DNA of 64,000 nt from Desulfobacula sp. (GTDB lineage: Bacteria; Desulfobacterota; Desulfobacteria; Desulfobacterales; Desulfobacteraceae). The notes beneath the pieces were generated by a model. That model was not told the DNA's origin. It made no database searches and was given only the letters and a program-made list of their open reading frames with translations. The translations under genes and the position numbers were made by a program. Position 1 is the stretch's first letter; the number at the start of each line of letters is the position of its first letter. The DNA is taken from positions 33,294 to 97,293 of the forward strand of contig NZ_JAQYWD010000024.1 in NCBI RefSeq assembly GCF_030145145.1. The letters are read 5' to 3'. This document shows, piece after piece, positions 45,853 to 54,509 of this stretch.

Positions 45853-46791
45853 CTATACAAATAGAGAATTTACAGAATCACCCCTGTAACTGCGTACAAT
45901 TGCCTCTCCGACCAACTTGGCAATGGAAAGCGTCTCAATCTTGCCACATTGTTTTGCCTCTTCGGACAAAGGGATGGTATCTGTTGCAACAAGAGAACTT
46001 AAAGATGACTGGTTTATCCGATCAATGGCCGGGCCTGAAAGCACGGCATGGGTACAATAGGCATGAACCGCTTTTGCACCATTCTCCACAATAACACTTG
46101 CAGCCTCTGTCAATGTGCCTGCCGTATCCACCATATCATCGATAATGATGGCTGTTTTATCCTGGACATCCCCGATAATGGCCATGGCTTTTGCCTTATT
46201 TGGCGCACTTCTTCTTTTATCGACAATGGCAAGGCTGGCATTGAGCCGTTTTGCATAGGCCCTGGCTCTCTCAACGCCGCCGGCATCGGGTGACACAACA
46301 ACCAAATTATCAGGATGACGGGCTTTAATGTCATCAATGATGACCGGGGCCGCATACAGGTTATCCACCGGACAATTAAAAAACCCTTGTATTTGTCCAG
46401 CATGCAGATCCATTGTAATTACCCGGTGAACCCCGGTATTATCAAGCAGATCTGCGACTAATTTAGCACTTATGGGAACCCTGGGAGACACTTTTTTATC
46501 CTGCCGGGAATATCCAAAATAAGGAATGACTGCGGTAATTCTATTGGCAGAAGATCGTTTAAATGCATCAATCAACAGCAGCAATTCAACGAGATTGTCA
46601 TTCACAGGGTGACACGTGGACTGTATCACAAAAATTTCCTGTTTTCTGACGTTCTCCTGAATTTCAACCTGGATTTCACCATCACTGAATCGATTGGCCT
46701 TTAATCTTCCTAACGGTTTTGCAAGGTATTCTGAAATCATATTCGAAAGAACAGGATTCGAATTTCCCGCAAAAAGCGACAAACCATTCAT
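45853..46791 (-). CDS. prs: ribose-phosphate pyrophosphokinase
   Basis: A 312-residue class I PRPP synthetase. Key segments are SDGEIQVEIQENVRKQEIFVIQSTCHPVNDNLVELLLLIDA, IPYFGYSRQDKK, the metal site TMDLHAGQIQGFF and the PRPP loop IIDDMVDTAGTL. It makes PRPP from ribose 5-phosphate and ATP for nucleotides, His and Trp. It is followed by rplY 60 bases later and preceded by a tRNA-Gln gene on the same strand. Confidence 0.97.
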   Translation of the reverse strand: MNGLSLFAGNSNPVLSNMISEYLAKPLGRLKANRFSDGEIQVEIQENVRKQEIFVIQSTCHPVNDNLVELLLLIDAFKRSSANRITAVIPYFGYSRQDKKVSPRVPISAKLVADLLDNTGVHRVITMDLHAGQIQGFFNCPVDNLYAAPVIIDDIKARHPDNLVVVSPDAGGVERARAYAKRLNASLAIVDKRRSAPNKAKAMAIIGDVQDKTAIIIDDMVDTAGTLTEAASVIVENGAKAVHAYCTHAVLSGPAIDRINQSSLSSLVATDTIPLSEEAKQCGKIETLSIAKLVGEAIVRSYRGDSVNSLFV

Positions 46792-46837
46792 ATCAAATCT
46801 CTTTTTTCCCCATTATAAAAATTGTGGTTTAAAAATA

Positions 46838-46912
46838 TGGCTGGGGCGAGAGGACTCGAACCTCTGAATGCAGGGATCAAAACCCTGTGTCTTACCACTT
46901 GACGACGCCCCA
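46838..46912 (-). tRNA. tRNA-Gln (anticodon TTG)
   Basis: Read on the minus strand, TGGGGCG pairs with CGCCCCA as acceptor stem and is followed by G73 and an encoded CCA. The anticodon arm CAGGG-TTTTGAT-CCCTG has a seven-base loop with TTG at positions 34-36. The T arm is AGAGG-TTCGAGT-CCTCT. The gene is 75 bases and lies between ispE and prs, a conserved place for this tRNA in many proteobacteria. Confidence 0.97.
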
Positions 46913-46943
46913 ATACAATAATCAATACAATCAACTCACATTT

Positions 46944-47822
46944 TTAGTTAAACGAGGCAAGAAATACCTTTCTTTTGCTCCCAGCCCACTGCTTCAAAAG
47001 TCTATCATAGCCCTTTCTTGCGCTTTCCCGGGTTGAGAAAAGAGCAAAAAGAGATGAGCCGCTTCCCGTCATATGGACGTTTTGCTCCAGCAACAACCCC
47101 ATCTCTTCTTTTGTTTCCTTGATCTCAGGATATAATCTGCACGCCGATTCTTCAAGGTCATTGTGCATCTGATCCTGTATATCAAATTCCTGTCCCCTTA
47201 ACGGCACATTCAAACCAGTATTAATAGTGTATTTTTGATTTAATGTCAATCTAAAATCAATATTTTTATATACTTTGGCTGTTGACGATGCCATCCCGGG
47301 ATCACACAAAACAAGATAATAAGGTTTCAAATCGGCTACTTTTTCAAGTTGTTCTCCGACACCCTTTGCGATTGCCGGGCTTCCAAAAATAAAAAACGGA
47401 ACATCCGCCCCCAGATCCAGTCCCATTTTCATTAATTCCACCGTTGAAAAAGGGGTCTTAAAATGCGTATTCAAGGCCATTAAAACAGCCGCTGCATTGC
47501 TGCTCCCCCCCCCCAGTCCACCGCCCGGCGGAATTCTTTTGACAATATCAATGGAAAGGCCTTTTTTTTCTTTCCGCCCCATTGCGCCCAGCCACCGATA
47601 AAACGAGATTGCGGCCTTCAGGGCCAAATTTGATTCATCTTCAGGAACACCGGGATAATCACAGGTAATTGACATCTCTTTTGCGGAAAAATCAAGGTAG
47701 ATGTCATCACACAGGTCAATCCGGGTCATCAACGAATAAAGGTTATGATACCCATCCTTTCGTTTGGATGTAACATATAAAAATAAATTTATCTTTGCAA
47801 AGGAGAGAACCTTTTCTTTCAA
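46944..47822 (-). CDS. ispE: 4-diphosphocytidyl-2-C-methyl-D-erythritol kinase
   Basis: A 292-residue GHMP kinase. SFAKINLFLYVTSKRKDGYHNLYSLM and the ATP loop PPGGGLGGGSSNAAAVL are unmistakable. MTGSGSSLFALF forms the third GHMP motif. It phosphorylates CDP-methylerythritol in the non-mevalonate isoprenoid pathway. Its start overlaps the end of the DUF1844 gene by four bases, and the tRNA-Gln gene follows. Confidence 0.96.
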   Translation of the reverse strand: MKEKVLSFAKINLFLYVTSKRKDGYHNLYSLMTRIDLCDDIYLDFSAKEMSITCDYPGVPEDESNLALKAAISFYRWLGAMGRKEKKGLSIDIVKRIPPGGGLGGGSSNAAAVLMALNTHFKTPFSTVELMKMGLDLGADVPFFIFGSPAIAKGVGEQLEKVADLKPYYLVLCDPGMASSTAKVYKNIDFRLTLNQKYTINTGLNVPLRGQEFDIQDQMHNDLEESACRLYPEIKETKEEMGLLLEQNVHMTGSGSSLFALFSTRESARKGYDRLLKQWAGSKRKVFLASFN

Positions 47823-48121
47823 GCCTTGGCCTCAACAAATGCGATCCTGATTTCACTGAGTAATGCTTTGAGCAGGTTCGTTTCTTCCCCGGTCAAATTA
47901 CCCTTGGTTTTTTCTTCCAGCATGGCAATAATATCAATGGTATCCTTTGCCAGTCCGAGGTTTTTTTTTCTTTTCCCGGTGGAGGGGTCCTCAACCTTGC
48001 CCAGTTGAACAAGCCCTGATGAATATAATGATAAAATAAAACTTGAAAAATCAATCTTTGGCGACGGGCCTTTGTTGGCTGAAGGATCATCACTCATCAC
48101 AAAACCGTTTCCCTCGGGCAT
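47819..48121 (-). CDS. DUF1844 family protein
   Basis: A 100-residue protein. The conserved DUF1844 core is seen: IDFSSFILSLYSSGLVQLGKVEDPSTG, followed by LGLAKDTIDIIAMLEEKTKGNLTGEETNLLKALLSEIRIAFVEA. The frame runs back to 48169, but ATG at 48121 has AAGGAG upstream and begins the conserved part. The core is helical, with no signal peptide. In many deltaproteobacteria it sits near ispE, as here. Function is unknown. Confidence 0.88.
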   Translation of the reverse strand: MPEGNGFVMSDDPSANKGPSPKIDFSSFILSLYSSGLVQLGKVEDPSTGKRKKNLGLAKDTIDIIAMLEEKTKGNLTGEETNLLKALLSEIRIAFVEAKA

Positions 48122-48143
48122 TTTCTTTCTCCTTAAATATTTT

Positions 48144-48716
48144 TTAGCCGAATGTCCATTCAAGATCAAAGTGATCTTTTGTCACGGATGCAAGGTACCC
48201 GTCAAAATAAAAATTTTCAACCCAATATTTTTTATTTAAATACTGAACAACCAGATGTCTATCATCCACAACCCTTTTTATTTTGGCGTTTGACAGCCCT
48301 TTGATCCCATCCGTTGTTTTCTTTAATACCGCTTCTTTTGCCGTAAAGGCCCTGAAAAAAATGAGGGATTTGTCCTGGTGACCAAAATGACTTGCCTCAT
48401 CCGAATCTACTATTTTTTGAAATAGGGCATCGGAAACATCTTTAAGCCGCTCCAGGTCAATGCCGATTTTTTCTGTTGAAACGATACCACCCACAAACTC
48501 CGGTTTATGACTGACAGACCAGAAGATCCCATTTGATGGCAGGGGCACCCCCAATTCATTTTTTGCAAACCCAGGGATGAGATGCTTTGATTTCACGGCC
48601 GATTCCCAGGCACTCGCCCGGGCCAACCGGCTTAAAGCGGCAACATTCTCTTTTCCTTTCAACGCTTTTATGGTTTCAGGTACCTTTATAATAACGGGAT
48701 ATAAACGAATGATCAA
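48144..48716 (-). CDS. 4'-phosphopantetheinyl transferase superfamily protein
   Basis: A 190-residue Sfp-type transferase of minimal length. WSVSHKPEFVGG is the substrate strand. KIGIDLERLKDVSDALF carries the magnesium Asp and Glu, and FFRAFTAKEAVLKK the second metal and catalytic Glu-Lys. It should attach phosphopantetheine from CoA to a carrier protein, such as ACP. Its start overlaps the preceding acyl-CoA synthetase gene by four bases. A natural carrier protein gene is not nearby; the CoA link of both products is suggestive only. Confidence 0.86.
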   Translation of the reverse strand: MIIRLYPVIIKVPETIKALKGKENVAALSRLARASAWESAVKSKHLIPGFAKNELGVPLPSNGIFWSVSHKPEFVGGIVSTEKIGIDLERLKDVSDALFQKIVDSDEASHFGHQDKSLIFFRAFTAKEAVLKKTTDGIKGLSNAKIKRVVDDRHLVVQYLNKKYWVENFYFDGYLASVTKDHFDLEWTFG

Positions 48717-50839
48717 CTCTCCTCATTTTCCAGTCGAATAATGATATCGGCAACCGTTGTACCCGCTCCCTCCTCGTGAACGAACAAGGGATTAATATCC
48801 AGCTCTTTTATCATGGGATGATTATCTGCCATGGCTTTTAACGCAACAATATGTTTTTCTATGGTTTCAATATCCGAAGGCTTCTCCCCGCGAAGTCCTT
48901 TAAGGATCGGATACCCTTTTATAGCTTTCACCATTCTCCGGGCAACATTTCTGCCCATGGGGGACAGCCTGAACACGACATCTTTATACACTTCAACAAA
49001 GATCCCCCCCAGCCCGAACATCACCGCATGTCCAAAAACCGGGTCCTTGGACAATCCCAATATCACTTCTTTTCCTTTTGGGGCCAGTTTCTGGATCAGG
49101 ATACCCTCTATTCTGGCATCCGGGTTATAGGCCACAGCTTTTCCCATGATGGTATCAAAAGCGTCTTCCAGGCCGTTCGCATCCTTCACCCCCACGACAA
49201 CCCCACCGGCATCGGTCTTGTGCAGAATATCCTGGGACACAATTTTCATGACAACCGGATACCCGATCTGATCTGCAATTTTGCAGGCCTCTGGTTTGTT
49301 TTTCGCCAATGCCATGGGAAGCGTTTGAAATCCGTAACACTTGAGGATCTCATTTCCATCCAGCTCACCCAAAACCAGCCGGCCTTCTTTTAAGTACCCA
49401 TCAATAATCGCACTGGCCTTAGCAGTATCATACACCAGGTCAAACGGCGGCAGAATTTTTCTGGAAAGCCACTTTATACCTTCCCTTAAAGCCCCCAAAG
49501 ATCTGGCCGCACTTTCCGGAAACTGATACACGGGAATTTTATGCTTCTGCAAAAGCTTGACACCATCGGACACATCCACAACCCCCATAAATGCACAGAC
49601 AATGGGTTTTATGCTGTTCCTGGCGATGTGAACAATGGCTTCAGCCGTACCAATAGCATCGGTCATGGATTGCGGCGTTAAAATAATCAAGGCTGCGTCC
49701 ACCCCCCGATCACTTAATACGGTTGCCAGTGTATTTTCATACCGGTCTTTTGCCGCATCGCCGATCACATCCACAGGATTATGGAAATTGGCTGTGGCGG
49801 GTAGATATTTCTTCAATTCTTTAATGGTTTCATCAGAAAACGTTGCCAGCTTCAAGCCGGATTGTTCACTCATGTCTGTTGCAATAATACCGGGACCACC
49901 GGCATTGGTAATAATGGCAATCTTATCCCCGGTTGGGTACTTGTTTCCCGCAAATGCCTGGGCATAGTCAAACAATTGATTGACCGTTGAACATCGAAGG
50001 ATCCCTGACATGGTAAAAATGGCATCATACAGTGCATCAGAACCGGCCAGGGCACCGGTATGAGAGGCGGCAGCTTTAGCGCCGGCATCCGAGGAACCGG
50101 ATTTAATGACAATCACATGGGTGGGATGGGTACCCGAGGTCATCTCCCTGACTTCGGAGATAAATTCTTCCGCACCCCGGGAGAGTTCTTCCATATAGAT
50201 CATCACCACATCCGTATCCGGATCATTATGATAATATCTTAATAAATCCAGCTCATCCACATCTGCCTTGTTTCCAATGGAAATAAATTTTGAAAACCCG
50301 AACCCTTTGTCTGCCGCATAATCCAGCACTGCCGTGCACAGCGCGCCACTCTGGGAGATAAACGACACATTTCCGGGTTTGGGCATTCTTGAAGAAAAAC
50401 TGGCGTTCAACGAAACCGTCGGAGACGGATTGATCACCCCCAGACAATTGGGTCCCACCAATCTTATCTTTGCTTTGGCACACAGCTGTTTAATTTTAAT
50501 TTCAATCTGAGCCCCTTCTCCCCCCACTTCCTTAAACCCGGCAGAAACAATCACAATGCCTTTAACCCCTTTTGAAATGCACTCTTTAACCGCCTGTAAA
50601 GCCGCTTTCGGGGGAAGGATAATCATCCCCAGGTCAATGGGATCTGGAATATTTGCGATACTTGTATAGCACTTTACGCTCAGGATGGATTTGGCTTTTG
50701 GGTTCACCGGATAAAGCGTTCCGGTAAAGCCGCCGTATAAAATATTGGCAAAAATATCATGTCCCACCTTTCCTTTTTGCGTTGAAACGCCGATCACCGC
50801 AACGGTCTCAGGTGCAAAAATTGCGTCCAGTCTATCCAT
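48713..50839 (-). CDS. ADP-forming acetate/acyl-CoA ligase (fused alpha-beta)
   Basis: A 708-residue NDP-forming acyl-CoA synthetase in the alpha-beta arrangement. It has the CoA-binding Rossmann domain (FAPETVAVIGVSTQKGKVGHDIF), the succinyl-CoA-ligase-like domain with the phosphohistidine region (AASHTGALAGSDALYDAIF), and a C-terminal ATP-grasp domain (KIVSQDILHKTDAGGVVVGVKD). It interconverts acyl-CoA plus ADP and phosphate with the acid and ATP. Together with the CODH/ACS pathway it could yield or spend ATP at acetyl-CoA. The exact acyl group is not readable from sequence. It is the first gene of a two-gene unit with the PPTase. Confidence 0.88.
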   Translation of the reverse strand: MDRLDAIFAPETVAVIGVSTQKGKVGHDIFANILYGGFTGTLYPVNPKAKSILSVKCYTSIANIPDPIDLGMIILPPKAALQAVKECISKGVKGIVIVSAGFKEVGGEGAQIEIKIKQLCAKAKIRLVGPNCLGVINPSPTVSLNASFSSRMPKPGNVSFISQSGALCTAVLDYAADKGFGFSKFISIGNKADVDELDLLRYYHNDPDTDVVMIYMEELSRGAEEFISEVREMTSGTHPTHVIVIKSGSSDAGAKAAASHTGALAGSDALYDAIFTMSGILRCSTVNQLFDYAQAFAGNKYPTGDKIAIITNAGGPGIIATDMSEQSGLKLATFSDETIKELKKYLPATANFHNPVDVIGDAAKDRYENTLATVLSDRGVDAALIILTPQSMTDAIGTAEAIVHIARNSIKPIVCAFMGVVDVSDGVKLLQKHKIPVYQFPESAARSLGALREGIKWLSRKILPPFDLVYDTAKASAIIDGYLKEGRLVLGELDGNEILKCYGFQTLPMALAKNKPEACKIADQIGYPVVMKIVSQDILHKTDAGGVVVGVKDANGLEDAFDTIMGKAVAYNPDARIEGILIQKLAPKGKEVILGLSKDPVFGHAVMFGLGGIFVEVYKDVVFRLSPMGRNVARRMVKAIKGYPILKGLRGEKPSDIETIEKHIVALKAMADNHPMIKELDINPLFVHEEGAGTTVADIIIRLENEES

Positions 50840-50983
50840 TTTCCCCCCTATTGTTTTAAACGATAACGATATTTGTTCACATTATCATGATATAATACAA
50901 TTTTCCACAACCGGATTATCATTCGATTCTCAGCTATCTGCGGATGTATTATTCTGGGCAAGGCCCAACATTTTTACTAAAAA

Positions 50984-51028
50984 AACCAATTACCGGAATC
51001 AACATATAGTTGAAACCGGCAATTGGTT
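50984..51028 (-). terminator. rho-independent terminator downstream of folD
   Basis: A 13-base stem with one mismatch: AACCAATTACCGG (50984-50996) and CCGGCAATTGGTT (51016-51028). On the minus strand a run of T follows. It would end the fhs-folD transcript after the long palindrome and lies about 145 bases before the acyl-CoA ligase start. The remaining sequence of the 50840-51234 gap shows no further gene. Confidence 0.7.
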
Positions 51029-51066
51029 CTCTATATTCTTAAGACGGTTATGTTACTTGTTCAGCA

Positions 51067-51237
51067 GCCTTAGGCTCATGATCAAAATAAAATCGTCCAT
51101 ATGGCTTGTCTTTTAAGTCGTCTTCTTTGTTGCGCCAATGGGCACATATAACAAATATGCTCCCATTGACGCGCCTTGAATACGACTCAAAATCCTAAGC
51201 CATATTTTGGACGATTTAATTCCGATCATAAGCCTTA
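51067..51237. repeat. about 170-bp imperfect palindrome at the folD 3' end
   Basis: The sequence folds back over its length. Around the centre near 51153, CATAT and ATATG pair, then the GCGCCAATGGG region with the CCCATTGACGCG region (51132-51173). Further out, AGTCGT pairs with ACGACT, ATGGCTT with AAGCCAT, AAATCGTCCA (51090-51099) with TGGACGATTT, and AGGCTCATGATC (51072-51083) with GATCATAAGCCT (51223-51234). The last bases reach into the folD stop codon. No coding potential is seen. It looks like a small mobile foldback element or an RNA structure at the end of folD. Confidence 0.7.
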
Positions 51238-52122
51238 AAGCGTTAATTGTGCCGATTTAAGCGTATTTTTCATGAGCATGGCAATGGTCATTGGTCCGAC
51301 ACCGCCGGGAACAGGGGTAATTTTTCCTGCAATTTCCTTGGCTGCATCAAAGTCCACATCACCTTTAAGAATCGCTTTTCCGGTTTTCTCATTCATGCCC
51401 ACCCTGTTGACCCCCACATCAATAACGGTTGATCCGGGTTTTATCCATTCAGGTTTCACAAGATCAGGAACACCGGCAGCCACGATAAGGATATCCGCAC
51501 GTTTACAATGGAATGCCAGATCCTTTGTCCGGGTATGGACAATGGTCACGGTGGCATTGGCACCCACGCCTTTCTGGGCCATCATCATGGCAATGGGTTT
51601 ACCGACAATATTGGATCTTCCCACAACCACCACTTCCGCACCCGAGGTTTCCGTGCCTGATCTGACGATCATTTCCTGAATACCGGCCGGCGTGCAGGGA
51701 AGAAATTTTGCTTCATCACCACCGATCATCAACCGCCCGACATTGACCGGATGAAAAGCATCCACATCTTTATCCGGATTAATAGCATTCAATACCTTTT
51801 TATCGTCAATGTGTTTGGGCAGCGGCAATTGAACCAGGATACCGTGAATGGCCGGATCATTATTATATTTATCAATCAATGCCAGAAGATCTTCTTCAGA
51901 GATATCCACCGGCTGATCATCCTGTATTTCATGAAACCCGACACTGATCGCTGTCTTGACCTTAAGGGTAACATAGGAGATGGATGCTGGACTTGATCCC
52001 ACAAGGATGGTGACAAGACCCGGCACAACACCATGTTTTTCTTTCATCTGGGCGACTTCCTCTTTGATCTCCGCGAGGATCGCCTTTCTTATTTCAGTTC
52101 CGCTAATAATTTCAGCAGTCAT
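51235..52122 (-). CDS. folD: methylene-THF dehydrogenase / methenyl-THF cyclohydrolase FolD
   Basis: A 295-residue bifunctional FolD. GLVTILVGSSPASISYVTLKVKTA contains the catalytic Tyr/Lys region. QLPLPKHIDDKKVLNAINPDKDVDAFHPVNVGRL, PCTPAGI, VVVGRSNIVGKPIAMMM and PVPGGVGPMTIAMLM complete the pattern. It runs the middle of the THF methyl branch between formyl-THF and methylene-THF. The preferred ATG at 52122 has GGAGG eight bases upstream; five codons earlier is an alternative. It follows fhs on the minus strand, divergent from the acs operon. Confidence 0.96.
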   Translation of the reverse strand: MTAEIISGTEIRKAILAEIKEEVAQMKEKHGVVPGLVTILVGSSPASISYVTLKVKTAISVGFHEIQDDQPVDISEEDLLALIDKYNNDPAIHGILVQLPLPKHIDDKKVLNAINPDKDVDAFHPVNVGRLMIGGDEAKFLPCTPAGIQEMIVRSGTETSGAEVVVVGRSNIVGKPIAMMMAQKGVGANATVTIVHTRTKDLAFHCKRADILIVAAGVPDLVKPEWIKPGSTVIDVGVNRVGMNEKTGKAILKGDVDFDAAKEIAGKITPVPGGVGPMTIAMLMKNTLKSAQLTL

Positions 52123-52178
52123 CTTAAAAGCCTCCATATATAAGGTTTAATCGAAAACCATAATTTTTCTGCGTGCAA

Positions 52179-52210
52179 ACCGGGCTTAAACACTTTATTT
52201 TAAGCCCGGT
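52179..52210 (-). terminator. hairpin between fhs and folD (attenuator-like)
   Basis: A perfect 11-base stem, ACCGGGCTTAA (52179-52189) with TTAAGCCCGGT (52200-52210), and a ten-base loop lie in the 126-base fhs-folD gap. No strong T-run follows on the minus strand, so partial termination or RNA processing that sets different levels of the two enzymes is more likely than a full stop. Confidence 0.5.
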
Positions 52211-52248
52211 GTTGAAAATTTCAAAAACAACTATTTTCTTAAAATCCT

Positions 52249-54024
52249 TTAGAATACGCCCTGAACCTTTCCAGTTTCAACATCCACATCGACCCTCTTG
52301 AATGCAGGGTTGGAACCCGTACCCGGCATCAGGCTGATGGCGCCGGCAACCGGAACGATGAAACCAGCTCCACCATAAGTCAAGACCTCTCTTATGGTCA
52401 ATCGCCAGCCCGTTGGAACGCCCTTAAGTGCGGGGTTGTCAGACAGGGACAGATGGGTTTTCACCATGCACAAACCGAGGCCTGCCAATTCAGGATCTGC
52501 CTGAATTCTGGCAAGGGCGGTAAGGGCATCAGCAGAATAATCCACACCATCTGCACCGTAAACCTCTTTGGCAACCAGCTCGATTCTCTCTTTGACCGGC
52601 ATATCAAGTTCATAAAGAAATTTAAATTCAGACGTTTCTTCACAAGCCGCAACAACCGCTTCTGCAAATTCAACAGCACCATCTCCGCCATGTTCCCAGT
52701 GGCGGGAAAGGGCGACCCTTGCGCCTTCAGCTTCACACAGCTCACGGACCTTGGCAATTTCTGCATCTGTATCTGTATAGAATGCATTGATGCAGACAAC
52801 AGGTGCAATGCCTGCTTTTCTGACGTTTCTAATGTGATGAATCAGGTTGTCACATCCTTTTGCAACCCATTCGACATTTTCACTATTATATTCTTCAGGC
52901 ATGGCTTTACCCGGAACAGGTACCGGCGCACCGCCGTGGCATTTAAGCGCTCGAATAGTTGCAACAACAACGGCACAATTGGGTTTAAGACCGGAATAAC
53001 GGCATTTGAGGTTCCAGAATTTTTCAAATCCAATGTCCGCACCAAAACCGGATTCAGTCACATGGTAATCGGCCAGTTTAAGCCCTACCCTGTCTGCAAT
53101 AATAGAACTCTGACCAATGGCAATATTGGCAAAAGGTCCTGCATGGACGATAACGGGCTGGCCTTCCAGGGTCTGTATTAACGATGGATTCAGCGCATCC
53201 ACCATCCAGGCGGTCATGGCACCGGCTACCTGAAGATCTTCAGTGGTAACGGGTTTTCCCTTTTTCGTATAGGCCACAACAATTTTACCCATTCTTTCCC
53301 GCATGTCTTTGAGATCGGTTGCAACTGCAAGAATCGCCATGACTTCTGAAGACACGGCAATACCGAATTTTGATTTCATCATGAAACCGTCAGACTTGCC
53401 ATTTACACCGTCAATACCAATGATGATATTTCTCAAGGCCTGGCAGCAGAAATCCATGATCCAACCCATTTCCACTTTTGTGGGATCAATGTCGATTCTT
53501 TCCATGCCGGACAATCGGGTTAACTGCTCATCCGTATAATTTCTCTCATGCTGCAGGCGAGAGGTCAAGGCTACCATTGCAAGGTTGTGGGCATTCATGA
53601 TGGCATTGATATCACCGGTAAACCCCAAAGAAAAAGGCGTTAAAGGGATACATTGTGCCAAACCACCGCCGGCTGCGGAGCCTTTAATGTTCATGGTCGG
53701 TCCACCGGACGGTTGACGAATAGCGGCACAAACACTTTTACCGATTTTACCAAGGCCCTGTACAAGGCCCATTGCTGATGTTGATTTACCTTCACCCAGC
53801 GGGGTTGGTGTGATAGCGGTTACATTAACATATTTGCCATCGGGTTGATCTTTAAGACGGTCAAGCACTGCTCTAAAATCTATTTTAGCGATATAGTGAC
53901 CCTGGGGAAGAAGCTCTTCTTTGGTCAGCCCCAGTTTCTCACCGATTTCATAGATGGTAAGCATTGTTTTTTCTGCATCTTCTGCAATTTCCCAGTCTAA
54001 ATGTTTGGTTGGATCTAGTGCCAT
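52249..54024 (-). CDS. fhs: formate-tetrahydrofolate ligase
   Basis: A 591-residue Fhs. The ATP loop [16 protein letters not shown], the [19 protein letters not shown] block, [13 protein letters not shown], and the C-terminal [19 protein letters not shown] are family hallmarks. It joins formate to THF with ATP, producing formyl-THF for the methyl branch; in the oxidative direction it yields ATP. A GGAG ribosome site precedes the ATG. It is divergent from acsD across a 485-base region and followed by folD. Confidence 0.97.
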   Translation of the reverse strand: MALDPTKHLDWEIAEDAEKTMLTIYEIGEKLGLTKEELLPQGHYIAKIDFRAVLDRLKDQPDGKYVNVTAITPTPLGEGKSTSAMGLVQGLGKIGKSVCAAIRQPSGGPTMNIKGSAAGGGLAQCIPLTPFSLGFTGDINAIMNAHNLAMVALTSRLQHERNYTDEQLTRLSGMERIDIDPTKVEMGWIMDFCCQALRNIIIGIDGVNGKSDGFMMKSKFGIAVSSEVMAILAVATDLKDMRERMGKIVVAYTKKGKPVTTEDLQVAGAMTAWMVDALNPSLIQTLEGQPVIVHAGPFANIAIGQSSIIADRVGLKLADYHVTESGFGADIGFEKFWNLKCRYSGLKPNCAVVVATIRALKCHGGAPVPVPGKAMPEEYNSENVEWVAKGCDNLIHHIRNVRKAGIAPVVCINAFYTDTDAEIAKVRELCEAEGARVALSRHWEHGGDGAVEFAEAVVAACEETSEFKFLYELDMPVKERIELVAKEVYGADGVDYSADALTALARIQADPELAGLGLCMVKTHLSLSDNPALKGVPTGWRLTIREVLTYGGAGFIVPVAGAISLMPGTGSNPAFKRVDVDVETGKVQGVF

Positions 54025-54509
54025 GGTTTACTCCTTTATTTTGATGGACTCAACGCATGAGTCGTTATAAAAAATAGTGATATAACATTATATATAAGTA
54101 TTGATCATAAAAAGCTTAACTGAACCAACTACCTATTAAATAAAATACAAAAAATCAACTTTTTTCGCTTGATCGGTTTGAATTTATTAATTAAATTCCA
54201 TTCACCTTTGTACCACACTGTAGAGAAGTCCCAAAAAACCTTGCTGTATAGGCTTTTTAGTGATTTAAGCTAAAAATCATTAAATTCTCTCATCTATTGA
54301 CAAAAAAATCCACAGATTATAAGTCATATTCTGTTATTAACTATTTAAGCGTATGATAAGGGTATTGGTATGAATAGAATCATGTTGGTGTTATTCGTGT
54401 TTGATTTAGCCATTCCAGCTCATATCTGCCCTTTTCAGATAACGACCCGTCAGTTTAATCTTAACCCCCCCCAACTTATAACTATCTTTAATAATCTTAG
54501 GAGGTAATA
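54025..54509. other. 485-base divergent regulatory region between fhs and acsD
   Basis: AT-rich and without a credible gene. Toward acsD there is a promoter-like pair at 54297-54323. Toward fhs a perfect minus-strand TATAAT lies at 54087-54092, but no good -35 box could be placed. Both arms of the Wood-Ljungdahl gene set are driven from here, so shared regulation is likely. No operator repeat was recognised. Confidence 0.5.
54297..54323 (+). promoter_or_regulatory. candidate promoter of the acs operon
   Basis: A perfect TTGACA at 54297-54302 and TATAAG at 54318-54323, 15 bases apart (16 if the -35 box is shifted by one). A start near 54330 would make a leader of about 180 bases before acsD, long enough for RNA-level control. 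No known riboswitch motif was recognised. Confidence 0.45.
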
